DNA from: Blasia pusilla | Lineage: Eukaryota; Marchantiophyta; Marchantiopsida; Blasiales | Reading direction: 5' to 3' | Assembly: GCA_050084515.1 (NCBI GenBank) | Contig: CM114271.1 | Span: 64,046,001-64,110,000 of the forward strand | DNA: 64,000 bases | Shown: one piece after another, positions 1 through 12,300 of the stretch | Position numbering within the stretch: position 1 is the first letter of the stretch | Layout: each line of letters begins with the position of its first letter | Notes under the pieces: generated by a model | Database searches by the model: none | The model's input: only the letters and a program-made list of their open reading frames with translations | Told to the model about the DNA's origin: nothing | Program-made: the position numbers and the translations under genes

Positions 1-192
1 ATTGATAGGTTAATAGATTGGTTAATAGGTTGCCATACCATTAAAATTGCAGAGGAGAGAAGGTGACAGTGAGACTGAATCATTACTGGACCAGAAGCAA
101 GTTGTTTCTTCGGGAGTGGACCGTCTGAAATCACAAACTGTTTTAGAACTGCTAATACGCCTCCTGAACTTTCAAATTTTGTTTCCATGCAG

Positions 193-1698
193 GTAGTCAT
201 TCCGAGGAGTCCTGCCCAAGCCAAAGGCCTCCTTCTTGCATCAATTAGAGACCCAAATCCTGTCGTGTTCTTTGAACCCAAGGTCGGTGACTTTCATTAT
301 CTTGTTTTACTTTGATCTGCAGTAAGAATTTTCAAGTGGCTGGAGGTTTGAAGTCAAATTTTTTCTCATCTTCTGCCTCTTGAGTTTTCTAGTTTCAAAA
401 GTATGTTTGTTCGTCTCATGGAGCTTTCTCATGAACTGTCTGCAGTGGTTGTATCGCCTAGCAGTAGAAGAAGTCCCAGAAACTGATTACATGCTACCAC
501 TCTCTCAAGCTGAGGTAGGCCCAATCATCACAAACAATTTCGTCCAATGCTTGATCAATGTCATATATCCATTGTGGTCTCCGAATTCAAGGTCATCAAA
601 ACACCAATATGGTATCATCAACGGTTGCATTACTTCTTTCCTTACTAGTTGGGAGATCCGTGCCACTATCTGAGTTCCTACACTTCAGAATAGATTTAAT
701 GTGAACAAAATGTTTACAAGATAACCTGTATCGGCACAGTGTGACGCTAGGGCAGAAATAAACATCATGAGAAGGAGATGTTGAGAGTTTCTGTAACATT
801 GACAGTGGATGTACGTGCCTTCGTATTTTTTGTGATCATGTGCAGATTATACGGGAGGGTACTGACATAACATTGGTAGGATGGGGAGCACAACTCACTG
901 TTATGGAGCAAGCTTGCGCGGATGCTGGCAGGGTACAATATGATATCCCCCGATTGTGAATTACGGACTCAGATTGAGAAGCTCTGGACTTTCAGATGGG
1001 TTTTTGTGCGTTCTAAAACTTTTTCATCTTCTGATTAAATGAGGTCGACTTGGTGCAGGATGGGATCTCCTGCGAGCTAATTGATTTGAGGACGCTGATA
1101 CCCTGGGATAGAGAGACAGTGGAGGCATCAGTGAACAAAACGGGCCGCCTGCTGGTAATCTTTACATCCCTCCTTGTGCCCTGGAAATTCTACTAAGACA
1201 CCTGAATAATAAGTACCTGTGTGCTCTGTATCCCTCCACGTCTAACATGGCTGTCGATGTTTTCTGATGCAGATAAGTCACGAGGCCCCAGTGACTGGAG
1301 GGTTTGGGGCAGAAATTTCAGCATCCATAGTTGAGCGTTGCTTCTTGAAGGTCAGTAAATTGTGAGGAAACGCAGTCTGGGAGAAACATAACGGATGCTC
1401 TCTAACTGCGAAAGGTTTACATGGTCAGTATGATATGTCAAGTATTGAATGACGTCAGTCATTGATGACTCTATCTTCCTATGCAGCTGGAAGCCCCTGT
1501 AGCCAGGGTCTGTGGCTATGACACGCCGTTTCCGCTCGTCTTCGAGCCGTTCTACATGCCAACCAAGAACAAGGTGATATTTCTTCCCTCGACAAGTTCG
1601 CTGCAACAACATTTTGAGCTCAAGTTTAGTGGACACCGACTGACCTGACGATTTCTGTGCAGATTCTGGATGCGATTAGGACATCAGTCAACTACTAA
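193..1698 (+). CDS. BCKDHB: Branched-chain 2-oxoacid dehydrogenase E1 beta subunit, 3' part (7 exons visible)
   Basis: This is the beta subunit of the E1 decarboxylase of the mitochondrial branched-chain 2-oxoacid dehydrogenase complex. It pairs with E1-alpha, uses thiamine diphosphate and acts in leucine, isoleucine and valine breakdown. Seven exons join in phase 0 with AG/GT borders: 193-282, 446-514, 846-932, 1059-1154, 1273-1350, 1487-1573 and 1663-1698 (TAA). They encode about 180 residues. Family signatures are [15 protein letters not shown], the VEEVP and LSQAE segment, [64 protein letters not shown] and the usual C-terminus ILDAIR..VNY. This covers the end of the pyrimidine-binding domain and the whole transketolase C-terminal domain. 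The 5' half, with its transit peptide, lies outside the window. Introns are short (74-331 bp). No break is seen, so the gene looks functional. Confidence 0.95.
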
Positions 1699-2402
1699 AG
1701 CCCCTTCGTTCATGATGTCGAGGAGGGTTCTTATTCATATGTAATCTCGATCGAAGTGATCTGTACAAGTGGTCACAAGTGTATACATGTTAATATGTAA
1801 TGCGTACGAATGAAGTGTACACAGATTATACTTGTAAAATATATTCCATGACAGAATGATGGCAGAGAGCACAAACTCTCCAGAGTGTCAGCTGCAATTC
1901 AGTTTTACAAGTCAGATGATTTTTAAACTATGCATACCGTGCCCAGCTCGCCGGCAAGCTTCTTCCACCATCGGTGTATCTGAACGCACGAATGAATGCT
2001 TGTGCGAGCAATCATACATCTCAATTGTTTTTCTGAGGGCGAAGCCTGACTGCCATCTCTCAATCTCCACCGATACCTACGCATATTTTAAGCTTCCATT
2101 TACAATGCTCAAGGGGTTTTTCCCCCACTCGTATGACACGTATTTTCAAAATTGGTTGACAGTAACACTATCTATCTACGGCCTCGCTGGTAACATGTTT
2201 CGTAGAAAACTTCATACTGGATCCCAGTATGGCACAGCACGGCATCCAGTATGCTATGTGGACCAGCTCTAACCTTGTGGCCATTCAAATTTCAGGACAC
2301 CGCAAACGCATTTGCAGCCGCGCAGGGTCTACCTACTTAGGATTTACAATCTAATAGTCAGCACTGCCACAGAACCTGCGGGGAATGGCGTCCTATACGC
2401 AG

Positions 2403-3695
2403 CTACGAAGCCACCTCGTACCGCGAATCGTATGTGGTTCCATTGGCAGGTTTTGATAGCCCGGTGGACGGTAGTATGTAATGAGGCGCATCGGGATGGA
2501 AGATACCTCCACCTCCGAAGGGTATGTGAGAGTACCTAATGCTGCAGAACTGGAATGGCAAACCCACCATCTGGGTCATGCTGTTATCACCTTCCAGGAT
2601 TCTCAGCACCTGTGAGATTTTGGGCCGTGATTGAGGGTCCCTGCGGATACAGAGGCTCGCTGCATGCAACATGGAGTACACTTCATGGTCAGCCACTCGG
2701 CCCTTCAGGCATGGATCTAGAAGCTTGTAGCTCCCCGGTTGCTCCAGCAGAGGCCGCGCCCACTCTGTTAGACACTGCTGCCCTTTGGGTCTAGAAATGT
2801 CGACTGCCTTGCGACCAGTTACAAGTTCCAGCAGCACCACTCCGAAAGAGTAGATGTCAGCCTTCTCCGTGATCTGCCCAATCCGTGCATACTCCGGAGC
2901 CAGGTATCCAAAGCAACCATGCACCTGTTTCTCAACCCCGAAATCCGCAGTGAGGTGCCATCTTGCAAGTCCGAAGTCTCCCACCATGGGCTCGAAATCG
3001 TGAGTCAGTAGAATGTTGTGAGGCCTGAGGTCTCTGTGGACAATACATCCCACTCTACACTCTTCGTGAAGATACCTGAGGCCACGAGCCGCACCCAACG
3101 CGATTTTTTGCCGCGACTGCCACTCCAAAGGGGCGCGATCTTTGCCTCTGAGGTGTGAATTCAGCGATCCGTTGCACACGAACTCGTAGACCAGCAAGCG
3201 CCTGCTCTCCTCGATGCAGTACCCGATAAGCGTGACTACATTCCGATGCTGTGCGCAGTTCAAAACCTCCACTTCCGCGCAAAATTCCAGATCGCCCTGC
3301 GTACTCGCGAGCTTGTACTGCTTCACAGCGATGGGCTGGCCATCCGGAAGCACGCCTCTGTGGACTGATCCGAAGCCACCCTCGCCCAGAAAATTTGCAT
3401 CCGAAAACCCGTCCGTCGCGTGATTCAGCTCCTGGAACGCGTACCTCCTCGGCGGCCTGCCCACCAAAGGAGCCGTGTGTTGGCAGATGGAGCACAGGGG
3501 AGGCGGGTAAGGCAATCGAGGTCTGGACAGAAGCATGGAAGTGTACTCCGAGACCTCGCGCTTCAGCTTGTCGAGTGCGGCATCACCCATCCCTTCTATT
3601 TTATTCACTCCCACCTCCTCCATCTGCTCCTTGTGCGACTCATAACCATTTCTGTCGATCACCATCGCAGTTCCCGTCAACTCATGACTACTCAT
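2403..3695 (-). CDS. Receptor-like cytoplasmic / PERK-type Ser/Thr protein kinase
   Basis: A 430-residue uninterrupted reading frame with a complete kinase domain (about residues 95-375). The glycine-rich loop is GEGGFGSV (104-111), the ATP-anchoring lysine is K125 in IAVK, the catalytic loop is HRDLRPHN (220-227), the DFG is at 240-242 and the activation segment ends in APEY (266-269). The stretch CSICQHTAPLVGRPPRR just before the kinase matches plant cytoplasmic kinases of the At1g55200/At3g13690 type, which normally carry an N-terminal universal-stress-protein domain. Here only about 67 unrelated residues precede CSICQH. Either the N-terminus lies in unrecognised upstream exons or this copy has lost it. 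No signal peptide or membrane segment is visible, so a cytoplasmic signalling role is inferred. The start at 3695 is the first Met of the frame and is uncertain. The gene converges on the E1-beta gene, with about 700 bp between the stops. Confidence 0.88.
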   Translation of the reverse strand: MSSHELTGTAMVIDRNGYESHKEQMEEVGVNKIEGMGDAALDKLKREVSEYTSMLLSRPRLPYPPPLCSICQHTAPLVGRPPRRYAFQELNHATDGFSDANFLGEGGFGSVHRGVLPDGQPIAVKQYKLASTQGDLEFCAEVEVLNCAQHRNVVTLIGYCIEESRRLLVYEFVCNGSLNSHLRGKDRAPLEWQSRQKIALGAARGLRYLHEECRVGCIVHRDLRPHNILLTHDFEPMVGDFGLARWHLTADFGVEKQVHGCFGYLAPEYARIGQITEKADIYSFGVVLLELVTGRKAVDISRPKGQQCLTEWARPLLEQPGSYKLLDPCLKGRVADHEVYSMLHAASLCIRRDPQSRPKISQVLRILEGDNSMTQMVGLPFQFCSIRYSHIPFGGGGIFHPDAPHYILPSTGLSKPANGTTYDSRYEVAS

Positions 3696-3699
3696 CGAT

Positions 3700-6600
3700 C
3701 CAGCTGTGCCCAGTCTTCGTCGCCTTCACATAGACGAACTTCTCCCTCACGACGAGCCGCTACTAGCTGATCCCCATCTCTCTATCTATCCTTCTCTCCT
3801 TTGCACGCTGCCGACCTACGAGCTCCACGGGTACTCCTCCTTCACCTGCAGGATGAGGAGGAACAGCTGCGACGAGCGAGGGAATCCGCCCTGGCGATTC
3901 ACCATGTTGAGACAAGGGACGTGGGCGCGCCGCACGACTCACGATCTCGCAAATGTAGGCGCCTCATCCGCAGAAACTGCGCCCTCGGTGATTGCCACGA
4001 AAGAGGAGTAGTAGAGTGTTGAGGCAACAAGGACGACACCTTCGGCAGCAGGCACATTCAGATGCGCCGGGCAAAGCACTCGACTGCGGCCGTGATGGCA
4101 GGGAAATTGACTGAGCTTCATCTATGGGACCCCGCAGCGGCAGCTCCACTCAGAGTCCACGGAGCAGCAGCGGGATTCAAGAAGTGCAGTCCGGCGACTC
4201 CGGCCATCACCGTGGGCCTGGCTGTTCGTCGTCTGGTCCACACTATTAAGAATGTCGTAGCGCGAACTCCCAAGAGCGCGCGTTCCGAGGATTTCGCAAT
4301 TCCGCGAGTTTCCGCTTCCGGCCTTCCCGGCCGTTGTGCGCACTCCGTATCGATTCCGGAGCTCAGGTTTTCAATGACGACCTCCCCCAGAGGACTTCAA
4401 GTCTTGAACTTGACAACACACGGCGCGGAATGGCCCGGATGAGGAATGCCTCAGCTGAGGCGTTCGTACCACAAGCCTTTTTTCGGACTATGGGTGTGTC
4501 ATCGGCGATCGTCCGTTCTGTCGCTTGAACGAGGAAAGTTGGCGCCAACGGCCACCGGGGCCAACCGAGTCCATAAACGGACCTCGGTCTGCGACGCACG
4601 CGTCAGCGAAGATGTCGGCGCTGCAGTTGACGACGACTCTCCACCGTCGCGTCCTCCATTGATTCACGGAATCACGGGGAAGAAGAACAGAAATAGGAAC
4701 CTGTATGGATTCGCCACGTAGTAAGAGGAGGGGATTAACCGGTGACGTTGTCGGATGGTTTAGGTCTGGCGGAGGGAGGATGGGGTCGCGATTGCCATTG
4801 GGTGACACGGTGTCACGTCGCGTGCTCTGAGCGTTTTCAGATACTTGCATCTCCACCGTTGTGAGGACCAGCACAACGAAATCTGTACGGGAAACTACTA
4901 ATAACTTCTACGGCTGTATTTTACGGTAATTAAGAATCTCCGGACCCACACTCTCTATCGTGCGATCTGAGCCCTTGAAATTTATATCTAACGGTATACT
5001 CCTCAGACTCTCGAGTGACACTACGTACGAAGGGAGCTGTTCCCAGAGTTACTTCCCTCCACTCACAGCTAAATTGCTACAGTGCCAGTAACATTCCGTC
5101 CCTTATCTAAGGAACAGCTCTCTTTCCTCTGTACTACATAACGAACTCAGGAATCTGCAAGAAACGTTTAGTGACTTTAGTCCATCTGAATTTAGAATAT
5201 TGGTATTTTTTCCCCTCGATCCAAATGGAAATATTAGATACACCCCGATCCCAGCACGAAGTGACGTGCTAAATTGGACAAAAATAAAGATATTTCCCCT
5301 ATTTTAATATTTCTAGATTATAGATTTATTTCATTCTTTCATATGTGCCAAGGCAAGGTCTTGTTGGCTTGTAAATCTCCGACTAAGTATTTACTCCCAC
5401 GTTTACCAAGCGTGCATGTCACAACTTGGAATATGGTGCAAGCATAAACGCTGGATCCTCCACGGATGTTCTTTGGTTTCTAGATTTTTATTTGCAAAAC
5501 AACACATGGGTGGGGATCGAGGGAGTGAATAACATTTCTCTCATTCGCATGAATAAGTAATAAATATATACCCATCTGAATTCCATGTATCTTGGTTTCA
5601 TCGACAATCATTGCTTTATGAGTGGTTCTCACCTAAAAGGTATCACCACATTCCGCATGCGGTCCCAAGAGTATTCTCTCTAACTAGAATCGAAAAAAAT
5701 ATCGGATGATATGAGTTTGGATAAGCTAATTTTGTTTTAAAGTTTATTAATAATTCTTCAAACATTAGTGTATGGTGTGAAACGAAGAGATTAATGATGT
5801 TGGATATTTATTTTATTTCTTGTATGTAACATTATAACATGTGAATATTTTGTTGTTGTCTAATTGTGTGTCAAACATAAATAAAGGCGTTTGTAAATGA
5901 AGACTGCACTCTCCCTTAATAGTATAGATTATTCTCAATATTATCATCCAAGACTAGGGCTAGGTCTTGCTGGGTTCCACCGTTCTCCATTATTGTATTT
6001 TAGAGCTCCTTTCGAAAATGATTTAAATACAAATGGCTGATTACTTTGAAAAAAATTATTTCAATCCCTCCCCTAATCCCCCTCGATAAGGAATGTGTAA
6101 ATCTTCTAGTGGGAAAAAAAATCCCCATACCTATCCCTCCAACTTGCTTAGTTTTGGGAAAAAAAACCTCAACCTCTCTATCCTCATCCAATCCCATATA
6201 TTTTAAAGAAATTTAAAATTAGTCTCCTCTTCCCTTTGAATATTTGGAAAAAATCACATAAATTTTCCTCTAATATAAAAAATAACTCTGTGTTTATTTA
6301 TTTATAAATACATTTATTAATGATTACATAGACCATGACAAGCACCATATCTATTTACATGATAAAATTTTTCCAAACAAGGAAGGTAAAGGCCATAAAG
6401 AGCGTAGAGTTCTAAATAAAAGGATTTTTTTAAACGCATGAATTCAAAAAAAATGTGGTAGGGAGAATTTGAGATTAAAACTAAAAGGATGAACATTGAT
6501 GTGGACATGGATTGCAAGAGGTGGGACGCACACTTATTACTCATGATAGAAAGTATGATGAGGGCGGGCAGGGCAGGAGGGGGGAACAAGAAAGTAGGGA

Positions 6601-7430
6601 GGCGGGGCTTACATGGACAAGTCTTTTCATACAGCAAACATAAGTCCACACATATGGACATATCCACAAACATGAACTATATCCAAATGCAACCTTGAAG
6701 AGTGCATAAAGGATAACAAGACGGTAGAGTTTTTTTCAATAATAATCTATGTCATTTTGGGAAAGTTTTGGAATAGTTATACCACCATCAAATAAATATT
6801 TCAGCTACATTATCATTGGAGAGTCCCTTCTTGATTTGCAAACATCTCTTTGATTGACATGTGGCAGCCGAGCAGCAAGAAATATTTCTGTATTTTACGG
6901 GCAAAAAAAAAATGTTTCTCCTTCTACAAGCAGCAAGAAAAAAATTTGTGTGCAATATGATTAGTCCCTTCATTCCCGTACTAGTCTCTTCACTCCTGTG
7001 CATGGCACATGGAGCCAACTAGTATTTACAATGATGTAACATATTGATAATTAAAAGAGAATCAGAAAGGAGGATTGGACCTTTTTTCTTCTTTTTCCTA
7101 AAATAAATAGACGGGTATATGGGGTCTTTTAAATGGATATGTGAGAAGTGGGAAGGGGATTTTAAGGGAAGAAAACATTTGAAAGTAGAAAAATTAAGAA
7201 GATTCATACTTTTCTAAAAATTATGGTTTACATGGGCATGCTCACTAGTTCTATGAAGAAATGGTATTGTTATTATTATAAAAGAAAACCATGTCAATGG
7301 TTTATATTTTCCAATTTCATCTTTTGTTCCTTCATCCTATCTATTATATTGCATCTCTTGAAGATGTAACAACAAAAATTTCAAGATGTAATTATAACAA
7401 TGCAATTGATAAGTTTGCAACATCCCTAAG
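3700..7430. other. Intergenic DNA, no recognisable gene
   Basis: The first 1.1 kb, upstream of the kinase, is GC-rich and has several short overlapping open frames on both strands with no family resemblance. It probably holds the kinase promoter and 5' leader. From about 4.9 kb the sequence turns AT-rich with many homopolymer runs and short frames only. Nothing recognisable was found. Confidence 0.5.
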
Positions 7431-7439
7431 ATTTGAAGG

Positions 7440-8500
7440 ACATTAAATTATCATCATTGTCATGTATGTTGATACAATTGTGACTAGGAGAAACAAGTGA
7501 TATATTGATAAAGAAAATCAAAGTGTAGTTGTAAGTATAGTTTTGAGTTGAAAGACTTGAGAGCGCTCAAGTCTCTCAAGTCGCATTGTATGTGATTCCT
7601 TAAACGTCAACATGCATTGGAAAAATATTTTGAGTTTAGCATGATGACATATAATCTTGACACCATTGGATTAGAGTATGAAGCTTGGAGTTGATGAAGG
7701 TGGTGAGATAAGCATTCCCAACATATATCGTGCTATGGTTGGATTTAATGAGTCTATTGGAACTCCCACTTCGCGTTTACAAGGTCTCACATTTGAGTCA
7801 TAAAAGACTTGCAATTACATTATCTAGAGTTGTGAATCTTTTGAAATCTTCTTCCATTTTTTATAAAAGACATAGTGCAAGGGATGAAAACCTCATTTTC
7901 AAGGTTGCACATGGACAAAGTTTGTGGTCATGGACATGTCCATATCCGCGGACTTATGTCTGTCATAATCTTGACCTACTTGACTATTACAAGGTTGAAT
8001 ATAAGTTATGCCATTGGTTCTATGGGTCGGTTTATGCAATCATCATGAAAACCCTATCTTGATGTAGCGAAAGAAATTTTGAGGTATGTGAAGTTCAAAA
8101 TTCAGTTTAGACCTTACTACCCATTCTATGAGCCTTTGGAGTTACACACATATACTAATATAGATTATGAAGAGTGCACCCTTGATAGAGGATCTACTTT
8201 GAGGAATGAATTTTTGTATAGAAATGTTGTTGTAAATTGGGCTTCAAAGAAATAACCATTTCTTTCCTTATGTAAAAAGAAACAGAAGAGAAACCATGAC
8301 AACATGCAAATGAATTTGGTTAAACAATCTAGTCATAGATATAGGTTTAGAATCTTCGGAACCAACTATCACACACATATAGATAACATTAAAAGCATTC
8401 ATTCAAAAATGATTCATTATTTCATGTAATGTCAAATCGCACTAGAATGCGTTGTCATTTCATTAGAGAAAATATCTTTGTAAATAAAGTAGAGCTTACA
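7440..8500 (+). mobile_element. Degenerate Ty1/Copia polyprotein remnant (RT end and RNase H)
   Basis: Broken frames, read in order, match the 3' half of a Copia polyprotein. Around 7,445-7,480 is a stretch like the RT catalytic region (IIIIVMYVDT, where intact elements have YVDD). Around 7,680-7,760 is KLGVDEGGEISIPNIYRAMVG. Around 8,010-8,080 is the GSMGRFMQ / NPYLDVAKEILRYVK connection region. Around 8,160-8,260 is the RNase H part ending in a VVNWASKK-like motif, and around 8,400-8,510 is the C-terminal block with HVMSNRTRMRCHFIRE. Stops and frameshifts are frequent, and about 230 bp near 7,775-8,000 do not fit the family. No LTRs were found. This is an old, inactive fragment. Confidence 0.72.
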
Positions 8501-8519
8501 TATATGAACACAAATTAAA

Positions 8520-10340
8520 AAAATAGGCGTACGTCTTCATCGAGGCACTATCTAGAGATAAGTTTGGTTTCCTTCTATTCTATTTACGTGTAAAATATAC
8601 ATGGTTGAGTTAAGGGGGACTATTGATTTATGCTCAAACTCACGATAACCTGATCTTGTAGTTTGGTAGAGTGACAAGTCAAGAAGTTATATGTAATGTA
8701 ACTTCTCCTCATATGTGTGTGCTTTTGTATTTTAACTTCACTTATGTTTACTAAACTAAGAAAAAGATTGGGTGCAAAATAGCATAAAGAAGCGTGACAC
8801 TCATAATATGATCGGAGGATTAAATTAAGAAAATCAGTTGGAGACTTCCCTTGTTGAAAATTTAAGACAGTCTCTTTCCATATCTTACTCAAAACTCAAC
8901 TTTATCTCCTTATCTCATATTAGTCATATATCCAAAATAAAACACTTTTTGTTATTTTTTCTAAAGTCCTTTGTTGAAATTTTCTATCTCTCTTCCTCCC
9001 CTCTATAGAGTAAAAACCATAGGAAAAGGTTTTTTGTGAATTTGTCTTTTGTTAAAAAATTCATTTCCCTCTTCTTGCTATTGAATTAAAAAAAGTTAAC
9101 ATTTCTTGATGAACTATTTGTGAAGAGATTTTAACATCTTACACATACTAGTACCAATATAATATCAATGAAGATGAATGCATATAGTTCACCCACCCAA
9201 ATTTCAAGATATGATTTTTTGATACATGACTCTTAAAAAAATACCAAAAGCCAAAAATTTAAGTTGAACTTGGAAAGACACAAAGGTTCCAATTAATCAA
9301 TACTTATTCCAAACTTATACTTCTTAAAGATCTTTCATACACTCAAAGGGTATTGTAATACAAAGAGGTATTTAAAATTCTGAAGGTTAGATAATAAATA
9401 TATGTCCCTTTTCCAAATTCAGATGACAACTCACATATGTATACATACTAGTAACAAGGATGAATTTTTTATTTGCATACACCCATTTGCCATATGAAAA
9501 TGAAGGAAAAAAATATTAAAACATTATTGGTACATGTATAAATCCTATCTCCAAAAATTCCACACTAAAATAGTAAAACTCTTATACAAATATTTAAGAT
9601 ATAAAATATGCTATTAAGAAAGGATGAGTTTACATCATCTTCCTTCTACGATTGAAGGAAAGATAAGAAGATTCCTTTAAAACTCACATATGTCATATTA
9701 AAGATTTAAGTTAAAAAAAGAGAATAAGCTAAATTAAGAAAAGAAAACTAAGTAATTTTTTATAATTATTAGAGACAACAAACATCTCTATACTAGTGTG
9801 ACTGTTGTTCCGCTTAATTTGTTAATTAAATTAGGACAAAGAATGTCTATACTAAAATGTGCCCGACACACTAAAGGCAATAAGCATGATACATATATTG
9901 TACGCCACCAAATTGAATAAAGTGTCTCAAATGACCTCTAAAAGCTTGATCCCAAGGACAGGCGAATACGTCGCAAAGACCCTACTTTCTCCGTCCAAAA
10001 AAATTTACTAATGGATAATGTGACAAATCGTACCAATCTCTAGTAATTAATTCCGATCATGACCAAATAAGGTCGCCAGGACGTTGGGGCATTTCTACAC
10101 CCAAAAATTTATGGGGCAAAAAAATTAGTGATCATAGTTCATGATATGCTTGGGATCTGACCCTAAGTTCATCCATCCACCTAACCTTTAGGCCTATTCA
10201 TCCTCGAGGTTTTCAAACCCGATGTTGAGTTAGTTAACCATGATCCCTCCCTGAAATTCTCTTGTGAAATAAGAGTAAAAATGCTCGTAAAAATATTATG
10301 TTCTCCTAACTAGTGTGCAGGAGATTATAGCACAATGGGA
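8520..10340. other. AT-rich intergenic DNA, no gene seen
   Basis: AT-rich sequence with many A/T runs and no frame resembling a known protein. No RNA gene or clear repeat boundary was recognised. Confidence 0.5.
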
Positions 10341-10354
10341 TTGTCCTCCCCACG

Positions 10355-10660
10355 CCAATGGATTGTCATTAGCTCTTGTGATTCTCTATTGTAGGCAATG
10401 GGTCTCCATAGCTTTGCAGGGTGTCGGAGCCAATGGAGGCTTCTCTAGCGGGCTCAGGCTGTGGGAGGCGCCAGTGCTAGAGGCCCACTTAGTAGTAGCC
10501 ATACTTCTTTAGGTGTTGCTGATATTGTCTCTAATGTTGGTGAGTTTGGCCGATAGGCGGGGGAAGGCCCTCTTCTTTCTTTTCAGGGCCGATTTTGGCG
10601 TGCGGGTTTTTGTTCTCTATGCCCTCCTCCTTTGTTTATCTAATGGGTCTTCCATCAAGC
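10355..10660 (+). repeat. Dispersed repeat, partial copy of the transposon-derived ORF at 18.2-19.07 kb
   Basis: About 300 bp align base by base, with diverged positions, to 18,765-19,065. Shared landmarks include the tract containing ggtctccatagctttgcag, then agaggcccacttagtagtag, the tract with ggtgttgctgatattgtctc, and a common end near atgggtcttccatc. The encoded segment (ILYCRQWVSIALQ) matches ILYCKQRVSIALQ in the other copy. Both are decayed. The repeat appears to be the C-terminal coding end plus 3' flank of one transposon family. Confidence 0.7.
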
Positions 10661-10799
10661 ATTTTTTTATTGAAGTTTATCACTCGAAGACTTAATCACT
10701 AAGGGGTTGCTTATATTTTCTATGCTATTGGTGAGTTTAACCTCAAGGGGAATGCCTTTTTTTTAAATTTTCGGACCGGCTATGACTATAGCATACTCT

Positions 10800-11920
10800 A
10801 CTCTTTGAATTCCCCTTATTATGGATGGATTTTCCATCATCCTCTTTTTTTTTCTCCCCAGCCGGTCAGGTCGTGTGTCACAATCTGGGCGAGGTCCTCG
10901 CTTGTGCCCAACCCTAGTGCCCTTCCCGGCCGGTGACCCAACCGACGAAGAACAAAAATCAGTCCCGGTCCACTTCAACTTCACGTCGAGGCTGGCCAGG
11001 AAAGGAGAGCCGATCCGTCGCGAAGTGGAGCGATCGGAAGCATCCGACGCGTCGGCTTTTCCCCACTCGGCGGATAAACCCATTTCGCGTGTGCGTGCGG
11101 CGGCCGCCGCCTTCCGCCAACTGTCCATTGCGTTCTTCCTCATGTGACAACACAGCGACTGTGCTTTCTTACGGGACGTAAGAAGTTCTAATAGCGTAGA
11201 ACTAACCAGGGGGGATTTACCGAGCTCGTCAGCTCTTTCCCGACACCCAATGGGCCTGTTCGGTAATATCCAGATACTGACCGGTTTTATTCCCTCCTTA
11301 CAGAGACCGGTTTTGCTTTGCTGGATTGATCGGGAAATTCCTAAATTTGACCGGATGGCTAGGCGCTCGTAGAGTTGTACGAACGCGCGAGAAGAGTCAA
11401 GTGTGGGACAGGAGTCGAGGGGTCGGTCGTGACTCGTGAAGGGACGCGAATCCCGTCCCTCCGTCCCTCGACGAGCGACCTCTCGCCATATGAGAATGAG
11501 TCAGTAAGAAGAATGGGGGTTTCAGTAAAAGGTGAGGAAAGGGTCCACTGTCCGTACGCTAACGTCAGTCAGTCGAATCGTCCGTGTCTGGTGGAGATGG
11601 AGATCCAAATGAGAAGCTGTTCGCTGAACTTCGTTCGTGTGTTGTGTAGAAGGGCGAGGTGTTGTTTTTTCTCGTCGTTCGTTTGTTCTTGTTTGTTTTT
11701 ATTGAGGCTTTCCAGTTCTTGTTTGTTTGTGGATAGTTCCGGGAGTAATGGTGAAGGGGCGAATGTGCTTTGGGCTCGGTTCCCAGGGTTCGAACGGTAG
11801 TGGTTGGTTGGGGTAGTGTGCTATCACGAGGATGTGGTGGTTGGTTGGTTTGATGGGGGAAGCTTTGGGACCGGCGAACGATGTAGTGTTGTTTGCTACC
11901 AGCATCATGTGATCCTGCTG
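10800..11920. other. GC-rich block with CpG-rich sequence, no identified gene
   Basis: This block is clearly richer in G, C and CpG than the AT-rich DNA on its left. It has overlapping open frames on both strands (for example 10,763-11,143 minus, 126 codons, and 11,375-11,800 plus, 141 codons), none of them like a known family. It could be a promoter and leader of an unrecognised gene, or a low-methylation island. Nothing further can be said from sequence alone. Confidence 0.35.
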
Positions 11921-11984
11921 GTGGTGGTTGGCATAGTGCGAGGACTACTCTGCGCTGCGGGCGGTGAGGATTGAGAAAAGTCGT

Positions 11985-12300
11985 AGCGTGTTTAGGATGC
12001 AGACGGATTTGCGAACTCCTTGGTAGGGCAAATATGGTTAGGGGTCACGGCCAAGAAAGAAGATTAGTTTCATGGGCATGAGGGAGTGGGATTGAAAGAT
12101 GACTGAAAGAGACAGGAGTTGGTGCGCTTGGGATGCAGACAGATTTCTGAACTCCGTGGTGGAGCAGATATGGTTAGAGATAGCTGCCAAGAAAGAGAAC
12201 TCGATGGATATGAGGCAGTGGAACTAGACGCTGGCTGAAAGAGAGGATTTTAGGGTGTTTTGGATGCAGACACATTTTTTAACCCCGTGGTGAAACACTT
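11985..12300. repeat. Diverged tandem repeat, period about 134 bp, 2.3 copies
   Basis: The sequence gcgtgtttaggatgcagac at about 11,987 recurs as tgcgcttgggatgcagac at about 12,122 and tgttttggatgcagac at about 12,256. The rest of the unit also aligns: gaactcc.tggt, atatggttag, gccaagaaaga, atgaggcagtgg and gctgaaagaga. No coding frame runs through the units. Confidence 0.7.

Noticed and set aside
11375-11800. 141-codon plus-strand frame
   Set aside because: Composition-driven in a GC-rich block, with a Cys/Phe/Leu low-complexity end and no recognisable domain.
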